Assembly (NCBI GenBank): GCA_903866285.1
Contig: CAIPMZ010000014.1
Location: 1 to 22,135 of the forward strand
DNA from: an uncultured bacterium
GTDB taxonomy: Bacteria; Patescibacteriota; Minisyncoccia; Moranbacterales; GWC2-37-73
DNA: 22,135 nt
Direction of reading: 5' to 3'
The notes beneath the pieces are model-generated. The model searched no databases. It was not told where the DNA came from and saw only the letters and a program-made list of their open reading frames with translations. Every line of letters begins with the position of its first letter. Position 1 is the stretch's first letter. Positions 1 through 5,706 of the stretch are shown here, one piece after another. The position numbers and the translations under genes were made by a program.

Positions 1-9
1 ATAAATAGC

Positions 10-43
10 AAATACTATCATACTCGATAGCGTGATAGTATTT
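10..43. repeat. Perfect 11-bp inverted repeat at the left edge
   Basis: AAATACTATCA at 10-20 is the exact reverse complement of TGATAGTATTT at 33-43, around a 12-nt loop. No T-run follows on the plus strand and no gene lies next to it in the window, so it could be the terminator of a gene outside the window, an operator, or a repeat. The 13-mer GTGATAGTATTTA (32-44) recurs exactly at 6421-6433, inside the 3' end of hrcA. Confidence 0.5.
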
Positions 44-178
44 ACGTGGAATTTTAAAAGTAAAATAATTTTAGTCAGAAACTTTAAAAAAGTAGATAAA
101 AAACTTTAATTCAAGAACAATGTGGTTCCCTCTAAGGGCGGACAGGCAAGCCGGAAACATTAAGCCGATAAAAAATTT

Positions 179-275
179 TGTCTTCGCGAGGATTTTTGTA
201 CTCAAAAATCCGTGACGTTCCAGAACCTTGCAACGCGCTGGATTGCCACGCCTGTCTGCAGGCTCGCAATGACAT
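179..275. repeat. Long imperfect palindromic intergenic repeat, copy 1
   Basis: The element runs from TGTCTTCGCGAGG to CTCGCAATGACA and contains nested hairpins, for example GCCTG-TCTG-CAGGC around 250-263. Its right half (GATTGCCACGCCTG, then CAGGCTCGCAATGACA) is nearly identical to 12548-12581. It lies downstream of cysS in a stretch (1-363) with no believable gene. A 69-codon minus-strand reading frame over it (132-341) is only a by-product of the repeat. Confidence 0.6.
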
Positions 276-288
276 ATTTATTTTTTTT

Positions 289-345
289 TGTAGATTCGTT
301 TTTAATTCGCCTGCCTGTCTGGTAGGCAGGTAGTTTCGCATCGGT
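289..345 (+). repeat. TAGATTCG...TTTCGCATCGGT repeat family, copy 1
   Basis: This copy has TGTAGATTCG at its left and TAGTTTCGCATCGGT at its right (331-345), with a CCTGCCTG / GGCAGG inverted insert in the middle. The same two ends occur inverted at 7184-7220 without the insert, and at 14113-14197 with a larger CCTGCCTG expansion. It abuts the heptad array that runs into the 3' end of cysS. Confidence 0.6.
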
Positions 346-346
346 C

Positions 347-374
347 AACCTACAACCTAATTCCTACAACCTAC
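347..374. repeat. Heptad array of NNCCTAN units running into the 3' end of cysS
   Basis: Four consecutive 7-bp units such as AACCTAC and TTCCTAC. The array overlaps the cysS 3' end at 364-374, so the last codons of cysS and its TAG stop lie within the array. Arrays of the same unit occur in reverse orientation at 1804-1882 and in the same orientation at 2318-2345. Confidence 0.6.
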
Positions 375-1800
375 CAACTGCCTTTATTTTCATCCCATCT
401 TTCGTATCTTCAAGAATAAAACCTTTCTTTTCAATCAAGGCGCGGAGGTCGTCGGATTTTTTAAAATCCTTGCCGGAGCGGGCGATTTCGCGCTGCTCAA
501 TTAGTCTTTTAATTTCTTCGGGAATTTCAGCTTGACCAAGGAGGGTAAAACCAAGAACGGAGTTTATTTTTTTCCAAAGGGTCAGGATTACTTTGGCGCT
601 TTGGCTGGAAAGTTTATCGCTAGTAATTTCGCTATTAACTTGCGAAATAAGTTCATAAAGATTACTAAGGGCTAAGGGCGTATTAAGGTCATCGTCCAGC
701 GCAGCTTCAAATTTTTCGCGATAAATGGCAACGTCAAAAGTTTCTAGTGAAGAATTTTCACTAGCGGTGAGCGCTTCTAGATTTAAAACAAAATCGTTAA
801 TCTTTTGCAGATTTTTATGCGCTTGCTCGAGGGCTGGCCAAGAAAATTCCATTTGACTGCGGTAATGCGAAGAAAGGAAAAAAAGACGCAAATCCATAGC
901 AGAAAAGCCTTTTTCTTTGATATCTTCTAGGGTGTAGAGGTTGCCTTTCGACTTGGACATTTTTTTGCCGTCAGCCAAGAGGTGGCGAGTATGCAACCAG
1001 AAGCGAACAAATTGTTTACCAGTGAAGCACTCGGTTTGGGCAATCTCCGCTTCGTGATGAGGAAAAATATTATCTTCGCCGCCCGTGTGAATGTCTAGCG
1101 TGCTGCCAAGATATTCGGTACTCATCGCAGAGCACTCAATGTGCCAACCAGGATAGCCAGTTGACCAAGGGGAACGCCATTGCATTAGATGTTCGGCAGG
1201 AGCTTTGAGCCAAAGCGCAAAATCCCAAGGATTTTTCTTATCGGGATGCTCTTCGAGACGGGCGCCAACTTTTAAATTTTCTAAAGTGTTACCAGAGAGT
1301 TTGCCGTAGTCTTCAAATTTAGTGACGTCAAAAAAGACATTGCCATTTTTTTCATAAGCAAAACCTTTTTCGACCAGCGCTTCGATAATTTTAATCATCT
1401 GCGGGACGTGGGCGGTGGCGCGCGGAAAATATTGCGCGGGCAAAATGTTTAGCTCTTTTTCAACTTGCTTAAAATAGCTCTCATAAAACCTGGCGATTTC
1501 TTCGGGAGTCTTTTTTTCTCGGGCGGCCGCTTTTTCAATTTTATCTTCGCCACTGTCGCCCTGAGCGACGTCGTCTTCAGTTAGATGACCAACGTCAGTA
1601 ATATTTTTAATCAAGCGAACTTCATAACCAAGATATTCTAAATAGCGTCTTGTAAGATCCGATAAGAGATAAGTTCGCACATTGCCAATATGCACATACC
1701 CATAAACCGTTGGCCCACAACTATACATCCCGACTTTACCGGGATTAAGGGAGACAAACTCTTCTTTCTGTTTTGTGAGAGTGTTATATAAAAAAAGCAT
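364..1800 (-). CDS. cysS: Cysteine--tRNA ligase
   Basis: Class I aminoacyl-tRNA synthetase that charges tRNA-Cys with cysteine in the cytoplasm. The 478-residue product has the full set of family marks: the HIGN form of the HIGH motif at 37-40, KMSKS at 280-284, and the expected zinc ligands C28, C223 (in GWHIEC), H248 (in FPHHE) and E252. The length is normal for CysRS. The C-terminal part after about residue 300 is the helical anticodon-binding region. The start is the first ATG, directly before the conserved CGPTVYGYVHIG segment; there is no Shine-Dalgarno sequence. The last residues and the stop are made of heptad-repeat DNA. It lies 88 bp behind the four-helix-bundle gene on the same strand, separated by two heptad arrays. 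No promoter is evident there, so read-through from that gene is possible. Confidence 0.97.
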   Translation of the reverse strand: MLFLYNTLTKQKEEFVSLNPGKVGMYSCGPTVYGYVHIGNVRTYLLSDLTRRYLEYLGYEVRLIKNITDVGHLTEDDVAQGDSGEDKIEKAAAREKKTPEEIARFYESYFKQVEKELNILPAQYFPRATAHVPQMIKIIEALVEKGFAYEKNGNVFFDVTKFEDYGKLSGNTLENLKVGARLEEHPDKKNPWDFALWLKAPAEHLMQWRSPWSTGYPGWHIECSAMSTEYLGSTLDIHTGGEDNIFPHHEAEIAQTECFTGKQFVRFWLHTRHLLADGKKMSKSKGNLYTLEDIKEKGFSAMDLRLFFLSSHYRSQMEFSWPALEQAHKNLQKINDFVLNLEALTASENSSLETFDVAIYREKFEAALDDDLNTPLALSNLYELISQVNSEITSDKLSSQSAKVILTLWKKINSVLGFTLLGQAEIPEEIKRLIEQREIARSGKDFKKSDDLRALIEKKGFILEDTKDGMKIKAVGRL

Positions 1801-1803
1801 ATG

Positions 1804-1882
1804 TTAGGAATTAGGAGTTAGGTTGTAGGTGGTAGGGAATACAGATTAAAAAAATAGGAATTAGGTTGTAGGCGGTAGGAAA
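1804..1882. repeat. Heptad arrays of TTAGGNN units between cysS and the four-helix-bundle gene
   Basis: There are two runs: five units at 1804-1838 (starting TTAGGAA, TTAGGAG) and four at 1855-1882 (starting TAGGAAT). The unit is the reverse complement of that at 347-374 and 2318-2345. The four-helix-bundle gene is therefore bracketed by inverted copies. Confidence 0.65.
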
Positions 1883-1888
1883 TGCAAA

Positions 1889-2242
1889 TCAGGAGAGGGA
1901 AGAAGATAATTTATTGAGCATTCGCATGACCTCTGAGAGTAGAGAGTCTATATTCTTATATTTTTCAATATTTGCGTAATTTAATCTTTTTGTTATTTCA
2001 ATCTGAGTTTCAAGTTCAGCGCCACTGCCATAGGCAATGACTAGAAATTGTTTGAATTCTTTTTTGCTGCCCCTTCTGCGTCCCTCGGCTATATTAGAGG
2101 GAATAGAAACAGAGGCGCGTCTCATTTGAGATATGATGCCATATTGTTCAGTTTTTGGAAAGCTTTCAGTTAATTTATATATTTCAATAACTAAATCCAT
2201 TGATTTTTGCCAAACAATCAAGTCAGTGTAAGTAGTTATCAT
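1889..2242 (-). CDS. Four-helix bundle protein (23S rRNA intervening-sequence protein family)
   Basis: The 117-residue product matches the TIGR02436/IVP family in length and motifs: the N-terminal DLIVWQKSMDL, then SQMRRASVSIPSNIAEG at about 39-54, and GSGAELETQ near residue 73. Members form small helical bundles. They were first noticed as reading frames inside insertions of 23S rRNA genes, but are also common as free-standing genes in Patescibacteria, and no biochemical role is established. Here it is not in rRNA. It sits between corA and cysS on the same strand, with heptad arrays of one unit family in inverted orientation on either side (1804-1882 and 2318-2345), which suggests insertion as a cassette. 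ATG start, no Shine-Dalgarno sequence. Confidence 0.9.
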   Translation of the reverse strand: MITTYTDLIVWQKSMDLVIEIYKLTESFPKTEQYGIISQMRRASVSIPSNIAEGRRRGSKKEFKQFLVIAYGSGAELETQIEITKRLNYANIEKYKNIDSLLSEVMRMLNKLSSSLS

Positions 2243-2317
2243 GGTTGTTGATTTAATTTCAATATTTTTTTATTCTCTACCATTTAATTTCTGGTTTTTG
2301 TCTAATCTCTCTTTTTA

Positions 2318-2345
2318 TCCCTACCACCTAACTCCTAATTCCTAC
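2318..2345. repeat. Heptad array of NNCCTAN units between corA and the four-helix-bundle gene
   Basis: Four consecutive 7-bp units (TCCCTAC first, TTCCTAC last), inverted relative to 1804-1882 on the other side of the four-helix-bundle gene. The flanking parts of 2243-2356 are AT-rich and show no clear promoter. Confidence 0.6.
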
Positions 2346-2356
2346 CAAGCTACCAT

Positions 2357-3265
2357 TTATAGCCATTTCTTAACCTTGAAAAGGATCATCGTAAAAGAGG
2401 CGATGGCAAACATGATGGTGACGTGAATCCAAAAACCAGCGTCACTATGGTCGAAGGGAACTTTAGTGCTCATGGCCATGATGCTGGAATAAACGGTCAC
2501 CGGCATAAAGATGGCGTTGAAAATCGTTAAGACTTTCATGGTTAAGTTTAATTTGTTCGAAAGCAATGAATTATTTGTTTCTTCCATGGACTCAATGGTC
2601 TCCTTATTGCTTTCGAGGGCATTCCAAAGGCGGATGTTGGTGCCGACTAAATCTTGGAAATAAGGTTTAAGGTCAACGGGCAGGAGTTCGGATTCCATTT
2701 GGGCCAGTGATTCAATGACGTGTCGCTGAGGTTTTAGCGTTCGGCGAAAATTAAGTACGTCGCGTTTGACTAGCGAAATTTCGACCACCATTTCTTTTTC
2801 TTTACCCGCAAAAACCTGTTCTTCAATTTCGGTTAGCTTTTCATGAATATGGTCAAGTCGCGGAAAGCAGGACTCTAGAAGCATTTCGAGAATATAGTAA
2901 ATTAGATGGGCTGGGCTTTTATCCATATAAATTCGACGTTTGCCCTCGCTTTTTTCAAGGTCGGTAAAAAAATTATCGAATTGATAAATTTCTTTGAGGT
3001 GACCCGTGATTAGATGATCTTTTGTGATAACAATATCAATTTCACCTGGGTAGGTGGTGCGCGAAACGACGTCGAAGAGGGGAATATGGATTGTCAGGTA
3101 AAGGCAGTTATGATATTTTGTCGCCTTTGGGCGAAAAGTTGGCGTGATAAATTCTTCGATCGCCAAAGGATGGATATCGAAATGTTCTTGCAGATAAACT
3201 ACGTCATCTGCGCTTGGGTTTGAAAAATCAATCCAAGTTATATTTTTATAGGAAACGCTTTTCAT
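2357..3265 (-). CDS. corA: CorA-family divalent cation transporter with a variant signature motif
   Basis: The 302-residue product has the CorA plan: an N-terminal alpha/beta cytoplasmic domain (about 1-230), a long helix leading to the pore, and two C-terminal membrane segments (about 245-264 and 277-297) ending in a basic tail (KVKKWL). CorA proteins are pentameric inner-membrane channels for Mg2+, Co2+ or Ni2+; ZntB relatives move Zn2+. The signature normally read YGMN at the end of the first membrane segment is here M-A-M-S (A264, M265, S266, codons 2468-2476), so neither Gly nor Asn is kept. Selectivity may therefore differ, and the name is by family only. A strong minus-strand promoter lies at 3392-3420. 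The leader would contain the 3351-3385 heptad array. ATG start without a clear ribosome binding site. Confidence 0.88.
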   Translation of the reverse strand: MKSVSYKNITWIDFSNPSADDVVYLQEHFDIHPLAIEEFITPTFRPKATKYHNCLYLTIHIPLFDVVSRTTYPGEIDIVITKDHLITGHLKEIYQFDNFFTDLEKSEGKRRIYMDKSPAHLIYYILEMLLESCFPRLDHIHEKLTEIEEQVFAGKEKEMVVEISLVKRDVLNFRRTLKPQRHVIESLAQMESELLPVDLKPYFQDLVGTNIRLWNALESNKETIESMEETNNSLLSNKLNLTMKVLTIFNAIFMPVTVYSSIMAMSTKVPFDHSDAGFWIHVTIMFAIASFTMILFKVKKWL

Positions 3266-3350
3266 GAGCCTATAAATCTACAAATTAATTTACCTGCCCG
3301 CACTGACGGACTCACAACGATAATGTTATTTCTGTTTAATTTCATTCACT

Positions 3351-3385
3351 GATTACTGATTACCGATTACTGATTACTGATTACT
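3351..3385. repeat. Heptad array: five GATTACT units
   Basis: Five consecutive 7-bp copies of GATTACT with a single change (GATTACC at 3358-3364). It lies between corA and its promoter and would be transcribed as the start of the corA leader. Confidence 0.85.
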
Positions 3386-3391
3386 TTCTAT

Positions 3392-3420
3392 ATTATACCT
3401 TATTTTTTTCGCATTGACAA
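3392..3420 (-). promoter_or_regulatory. Sigma-70 type promoter for corA
   Basis: Read on the minus strand: TTGTCA (3415-3420), 17-bp spacer, perfect TATAAT (3392-3397). The -35 overlaps a TTGACA on the plus strand (3414-3419), which could serve yidD, though only a poor -10 (TAGGGT) follows it there. Confidence 0.75.
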
Positions 3421-3450
3421 AGAAAATGATTGTCGGTAGGGTTAGGATAT

Positions 3451-3690
3451 ATGAAAAAGCTGGTTTTATTTTTAATTACAGTTTATCAAAAAGTTTTTTC
3501 GCTGGATCATGGCATTCCAGCTTGGTTTTTAGGGCGGAAAATTTGTCGGTTTCATCCGACTTGCAGTTTCTATACTCATGAAGCGATTGAGCGTTTTGGG
3601 GTTTTAAAAGGTAGCTGGCTTGGGATTAAAAGAATTGCTCGTTGTCATCCTTTCAACGAGGGAGGATATGATCCAGTGCCGAAGAAATAG
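3451..3690 (+). CDS. yidD: Membrane protein insertion efficiency factor YidD
   Basis: Small protein of 79 residues that assists YidC-type insertion of membrane proteins. It shows the conserved core RFHPTCSFYTHEAIERFG and, near the end, RIARCHPFNEGGYDPVP, with the family Cys residues, after an amphipathic N-terminal helix. ATG at 3451 was preferred to an in-frame ATG 21 bp upstream. It begins with the typical KKLVLFLITVYQK sequence and has a weak TTAGGAT ahead of it. No yidC or rnpA is adjacent, so it is outside its usual ribonuclease P/YidC cluster. Confidence 0.93.
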   Translation: MKKLVLFLITVYQKVFSLDHGIPAWFLGRKICRFHPTCSFYTHEAIERFGVLKGSWLGIKRIARCHPFNEGGYDPVPKK

Positions 3691-3713
3691 CCCCAGCGGC
3701 ATACGCCACGGGG
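3690..3713 (+). terminator. Hairpin directly after yidD
   Basis: CCCC (3691-3694) pairs with GGGG (3710-3713), and GGC (3698-3700) with GCC (3705-3707) inside. The sequence TAAACTTTTT follows. It begins right at the yidD stop and may be a weak terminator. The first bases, AGCCCCAGCGG, resemble the hairpin at 7248-7282. Confidence 0.4.
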
Positions 3714-3766
3714 TAAACTTTTTAGGAAATACAATTTTGTTAAAACACCAAAAAGGCATGCTCTCA

Positions 3767-3785
3767 TATATCCATTTATGGAAGT
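3767..3785. repeat. 19-bp sequence shared with 21930-21948
   Basis: TATATCCATTTATGGAAGT occurs here and, identically and in the same orientation, after the last gene of the window. It contains the inverted repeat TCCAT-TT-ATGGA. Function unknown. Confidence 0.6.
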
Positions 3786-3803
3786 AGCTAATTTCTTATT
3801 TTG

Positions 3804-3845
3804 TTCATTGAATATTGTGTATTGACTATTGATTTTTGACTTTTG
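3804..3845. repeat. Heptad array of NNNNTTG units
   Basis: Six consecutive 7-bp units all ending in TTG (TTCATTG first, ACTTTTG last), in the gap after yidD. Confidence 0.7.
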
Positions 3846-3850
3846 GATAT

Positions 3851-3876
3851 AAAAAACAGCCGAAGGTTTTCGACTG
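3851..3876 (-). terminator. Intrinsic terminator for the leftward pair of small genes
   Basis: Read on the minus strand: CAGTCGAA, a 4-nt loop, TTCGGCTG (8 bp with one G-U pair), then TTTTTTAT. It lies 73 bp past the stop of the gene at 3949-4110. Confidence 0.65.
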
Positions 3877-3898
3877 AGGGATTATTTTAAGACCGATG

Positions 3899-3930
3899 CG
3901 CCAGGAGGGATGCTTGCTCCTGGCGTTTTT
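3899..3930 (+). terminator. Intrinsic terminator facing rightward
   Basis: CGCCAGGAG (3899-3907), 9-nt loop, CTCCTGGCG (3917-3925), followed by TTTTTGATTTTC. It most likely ends yidD transcription and prevents collision with the leftward genes. Confidence 0.75.
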
Positions 3931-3948
3931 GATTTTCTAAAAAATGAA

Positions 3949-4110
3949 CTATGTTTTTTCTGGATCTTGTTGCTGTGTTGACGGCATGCCAAAGAAATTG
4001 GCAAGGGCTATCGCCATCGTTATTTCCTCGAAGATTTTTGAAAAAATCTTAAAGACAAGGAGGCATCCACTTGCAATAAGCAGGCCACTGAGAATAGTTT
4101 TCTTTTTCAC
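3949..4110 (-). CDS. Small membrane protein or lipoprotein-like peptide, unknown
   Basis: I do not recognise this 53-residue product. The start is a GTG at 4110 because a strong GGAGG lies 7 nt before it; the longer frame beginning at 4242 would overlap the neighbour and lacks such a site. The N-terminus is basic (VKKK), followed by a hydrophobic stretch of about 20 residues containing I-A-S-G-C (C16), which resembles a lipobox. The residues after the Cys are still hydrophobic, so a plain membrane anchor is equally possible. The tail is short and polar, rich in Gln and Pro. It lies 65 bp behind the 4176-4541 gene, probably in one transcript, and is followed by a good terminator. Confidence 0.55.
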   Translation of the reverse strand: MKKKTILSGLLIASGCLLVFKIFSKIFEEITMAIALANFFGMPSTQQQDPEKT

Positions 4111-4175
4111 GGTAAGTCCTCCTATTTTTTTAGCTTCAGCTTGAAGCGAGTTAAAAAGCAAACATTGTTTGGGAA

Positions 4176-4541
4176 CTAAAAAGGATTTGGAAATAGTGAC
4201 CAAAGAACAATTATTAAACCTAGGCAGATAAGAACTTCCCATAAAATTAAGTACCCCTTTTTTGGTAAGAGTTCGCTTATTTCCTTATGGGGGCCTAAGA
4301 TAATTGCAACTACCATTATTAATGCTCCGAAGAGGGAACCTTCCCAGCAGACATTTTTCAGAATGTGAAATGCCATGGCGGTACCCTCGATGCCAAGCAA
4401 TAAGGACAAGAGAATAATGGAAACATTTAATCCCAGATACTTATATTTATTGGAATCAATGAGTTGAATTATTCCCCAGCCAACGCCAAGCGAAGCACCA
4501 TTTATGCAGAGCAATCCAAGAGTTTCAGCTAGTGGTGGCAT
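4176..4541 (-). CDS. Predicted four-helix membrane protein, unknown
   Basis: Not recognised. The product has 121 residues and about four hydrophobic segments (roughly 8-27, 37-59, 67-83 and 96-118) joined by short polar loops, for example DSNKYKY and GPHKEISELLPKKG. No catalytic motif is visible. The ATG has no ribosome binding site, unlike the next gene on the strand. The stretch upstream (4542-4733) separates it from a divergent pair of genes and shows no convincing minus-strand promoter. Confidence 0.6.
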   Translation of the reverse strand: MPPLAETLGLLCINGASLGVGWGIIQLIDSNKYKYLGLNVSIILLSLLLGIEGTAMAFHILKNVCWEGSLFGALIMVVAIILGPHKEISELLPKKGYLILWEVLICLGLIIVLWSLFPNPF

Positions 4542-4629
4542 TTTTATCTACTTTAGATTGTTTCGTGGCCGCTTTTAAACTATAAAATTGTCAATAATAC
4601 TAAACTGCACAATAGCGTGATATTTTACT

Positions 4630-4665
4630 CCCGTCAAGGGTTTCAGCTTGACTTTGGCGGGTTTT
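4630..4665 (+). terminator. Terminator-like hairpin upstream of the 4734 gene pair (possible attenuator)
   Basis: CCCGTCAA (4630-4637) pairs with TTGGCGGG (4654-4661), 8 bp with one G-U pair, followed by TTTTCCTG. An inner GTCAAG/CTTGAC stem is an alternative fold. No rightward gene precedes it, so it is either an orphan or a transcription attenuator in the leader of the 4734-5299 genes. Confidence 0.5.
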
Positions 4666-4733
4666 CCTGTTAAAAAAGTGAGTAAAGAGATAGTTATTTT
4701 GTCAATTTAATTAAATTCGAGGGAGGAATAATT

Positions 4734-4838
4734 ATGGTACAGGGACATTGCCCCAAGATTAGTACATTAGTTGTAATTGTTAGTTACTTTCTGTTTTCTG
4801 TAATTTTATCGGGAGATGTGTTATGGATGGTTCATTAA
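4734..4838 (+). CDS. 34-residue single-span membrane peptide, overlapping the next gene
   Basis: A short frame with one of the best ribosome binding sites in the window: GGGAGG followed by a 7-nt gap to ATG. The product is one hydrophobic span (about residues 11-26) with a short polar N-terminus (MVQGHCPKIS). Its TAA lies at 4836-4838, so it overlaps the following gene (start 4823) by 16 bp in another frame, an arrangement typical of translational coupling. It may be a leader peptide or a small subunit. No family is recognised. The evidence is context and ribosome binding site only. Confidence 0.5.
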   Translation: MVQGHCPKISTLVVIVSYFLFSVILSGDVLWMVH

Positions 4839-5299
4839 TTTTGTGCATGCTTTTTTTATTTGGAATAATATACGGATATTTCAAATTTTATCACCCAAGG
4901 AGAAAAGAAGAAGTTTTATATTCAGTTTTTATTATCGTCGAGTGTAAAGAAAAATTGAATTTCTTGGCAGATGTTGATCAGACGGACATCATTGAAGAGC
5001 TTGGCTCAGTAATCACTTTTGCAAAGAAAAAGTTGCAAGGAATTTTCAAAGTTATGAAGAGGTTGGATCGACGTAGCGGAGGTTATCTTGTTAGAGGGAG
5101 CTGGGAGAACCATACTCCCGAGAATGCAACCCTGATTGTTGATCTCGAGTCTCTTAGCAAAATGCGGGAGCTGAAGGAAATAATTAAAGATGGAAAAATG
5201 GGGGAAGGTATGGATGATTTATTTACGCTTAAATTTAAAGATGAAAGTGTAAGTGTTGGTATTGATAGCAGGGGGTTTTTTCTGCAACATCACTATTGA
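4823..5299 (+). CDS. Single-pass membrane protein with cytoplasmic domain, unknown
   Basis: I do not recognise this 158-residue product. It has one N-terminal membrane span (about 5-22), then a basic patch (HPRRK) that should keep the rest in the cytoplasm. The remainder is a charged alpha/beta-looking domain of about 130 residues with no known motif. GGGAG lies 7 nt before the ATG. The start is inside the preceding 34-codon frame. It ends with TGA, which shows that TGA is a stop here. Two terminators in tandem follow. Together with 4734-4838 it forms a short operon. Confidence 0.7.
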   Translation: MDGSLILCMLFLFGIIYGYFKFYHPRRKEEVLYSVFIIVECKEKLNFLADVDQTDIIEELGSVITFAKKKLQGIFKVMKRLDRRSGGYLVRGSWENHTPENATLIVDLESLSKMRELKEIIKDGKMGEGMDDLFTLKFKDESVSVGIDSRGFFLQHHY

Positions 5300-5305
5300 G
5301 ACCAT

Positions 5306-5351
5306 GCTAATATCACGACATCCGCCGTGGTATTAGCTAAAAATTTTTAAG
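5306..5351 (+). terminator. Intrinsic terminator after the 4823-5299 gene
   Basis: GCTAATATCACG (5306-5317), 8-nt loop, CGTGGTATTAGC (5326-5337): 12 bp with a single G-U pair. The T-run (TTTTT) comes after TAAAAA at 5338-5343. Confidence 0.75.
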
Positions 5352-5377
5352 ATCTGACAATGTTTAGGTCTTTTTTT
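5349..5377 (+). terminator. Second terminator in tandem
   Basis: AAGATCT (5349-5355), 10-nt loop, AGGTCTT (5366-5372) with one G-U pair, then TTTTT. It follows the first terminator directly, so read-through toward hrcA should be minimal. Confidence 0.65.
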
Positions 5378-5398
5378 GATGGAAAAATTTTAAAAATA

Positions 5399-5504
5399 TG
5401 TCATCCTGAATTTGCCTGTCCGCCTTGAGGGGTTTCAGGATCTCGGTTATAGATAGTGTTGTGAAATAAAGAAAGTAGATTCTGAAATAAATTCAGAATG
5501 ACAT
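5399..5504. repeat. Long imperfect palindromic intergenic repeat, copy 2
   Basis: It begins TGTCATCCTGAA and ends TTCAGAATGACA, with internal TTTCAGGATCTC and AGATTCTGAAATAA, so the two ends are near reverse complements. It also contains TGTCCGCCTTGAGG, related to the CCGCC/GGCGG units seen elsewhere. It fills most of the space between the terminators and the hrcA promoter; nothing else is seen in 5378-5554. Confidence 0.65.
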
Positions 5505-5554
5505 AGGAATTTAAAATGCAAGAAAAGCTTTACCGAAGCGTAGTATTTAAGCAG

Positions 5555-5581
5555 TTAGCACTCGGACTTGACGACTGCTAA
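5555..5581 (+). promoter_or_regulatory. CIRCE operator upstream of hrcA
   Basis: TTAGCACTC, 9-nt spacer, GACTGCTAA. The left arm matches the CIRCE consensus exactly; the right arm differs at one position (GACTGCTAA instead of GAGTGCTAA). It overlaps the -35 box of the hrcA promoter, so bound HrcA would block RNA polymerase. Confidence 0.93.
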
Positions 5582-5596
5582 CACATAATATATAAT
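5568..5596 (+). promoter_or_regulatory. Promoter of the hrcA-grpE-dnaK block
   Basis: TTGACG (5568-5573), 17-bp spacer, perfect TATAAT (5591-5596). It is the best plus-strand promoter in the window. Transcription should start near 5603, leaving a leader of about 100 nt. Confidence 0.85.
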
Positions 5597-5706
5597 GAAG
5601 TCATAAGTTCTTAAAGTTTTTAAAGCGCATAAAGTAGAAAGTTTTTTTAATGAAATGTTTTACTTTATAACCTTACGGACTTTATAACTTTATAAACTTT
5701 TTCTTT

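Noticed and set aside
3351..3385. Possible CRISPR array from regularly repeated short units
   Set aside because: Units of 7 bp are directly tandem with no spacers; no cas genes are nearby.
3944..4144. 66-codon plus-strand frame in the small-gene island
   Set aside because: It lies opposite the 53-codon minus-strand gene, which has a strong ribosome binding site and terminator in agreement.
4108..4242. 97-residue version of the leftward small gene starting at 4242
   Set aside because: It would overlap the upstream gene by 67 bp and lacks a ribosome binding site, while GTG 4110 has GGAGG at the right distance.
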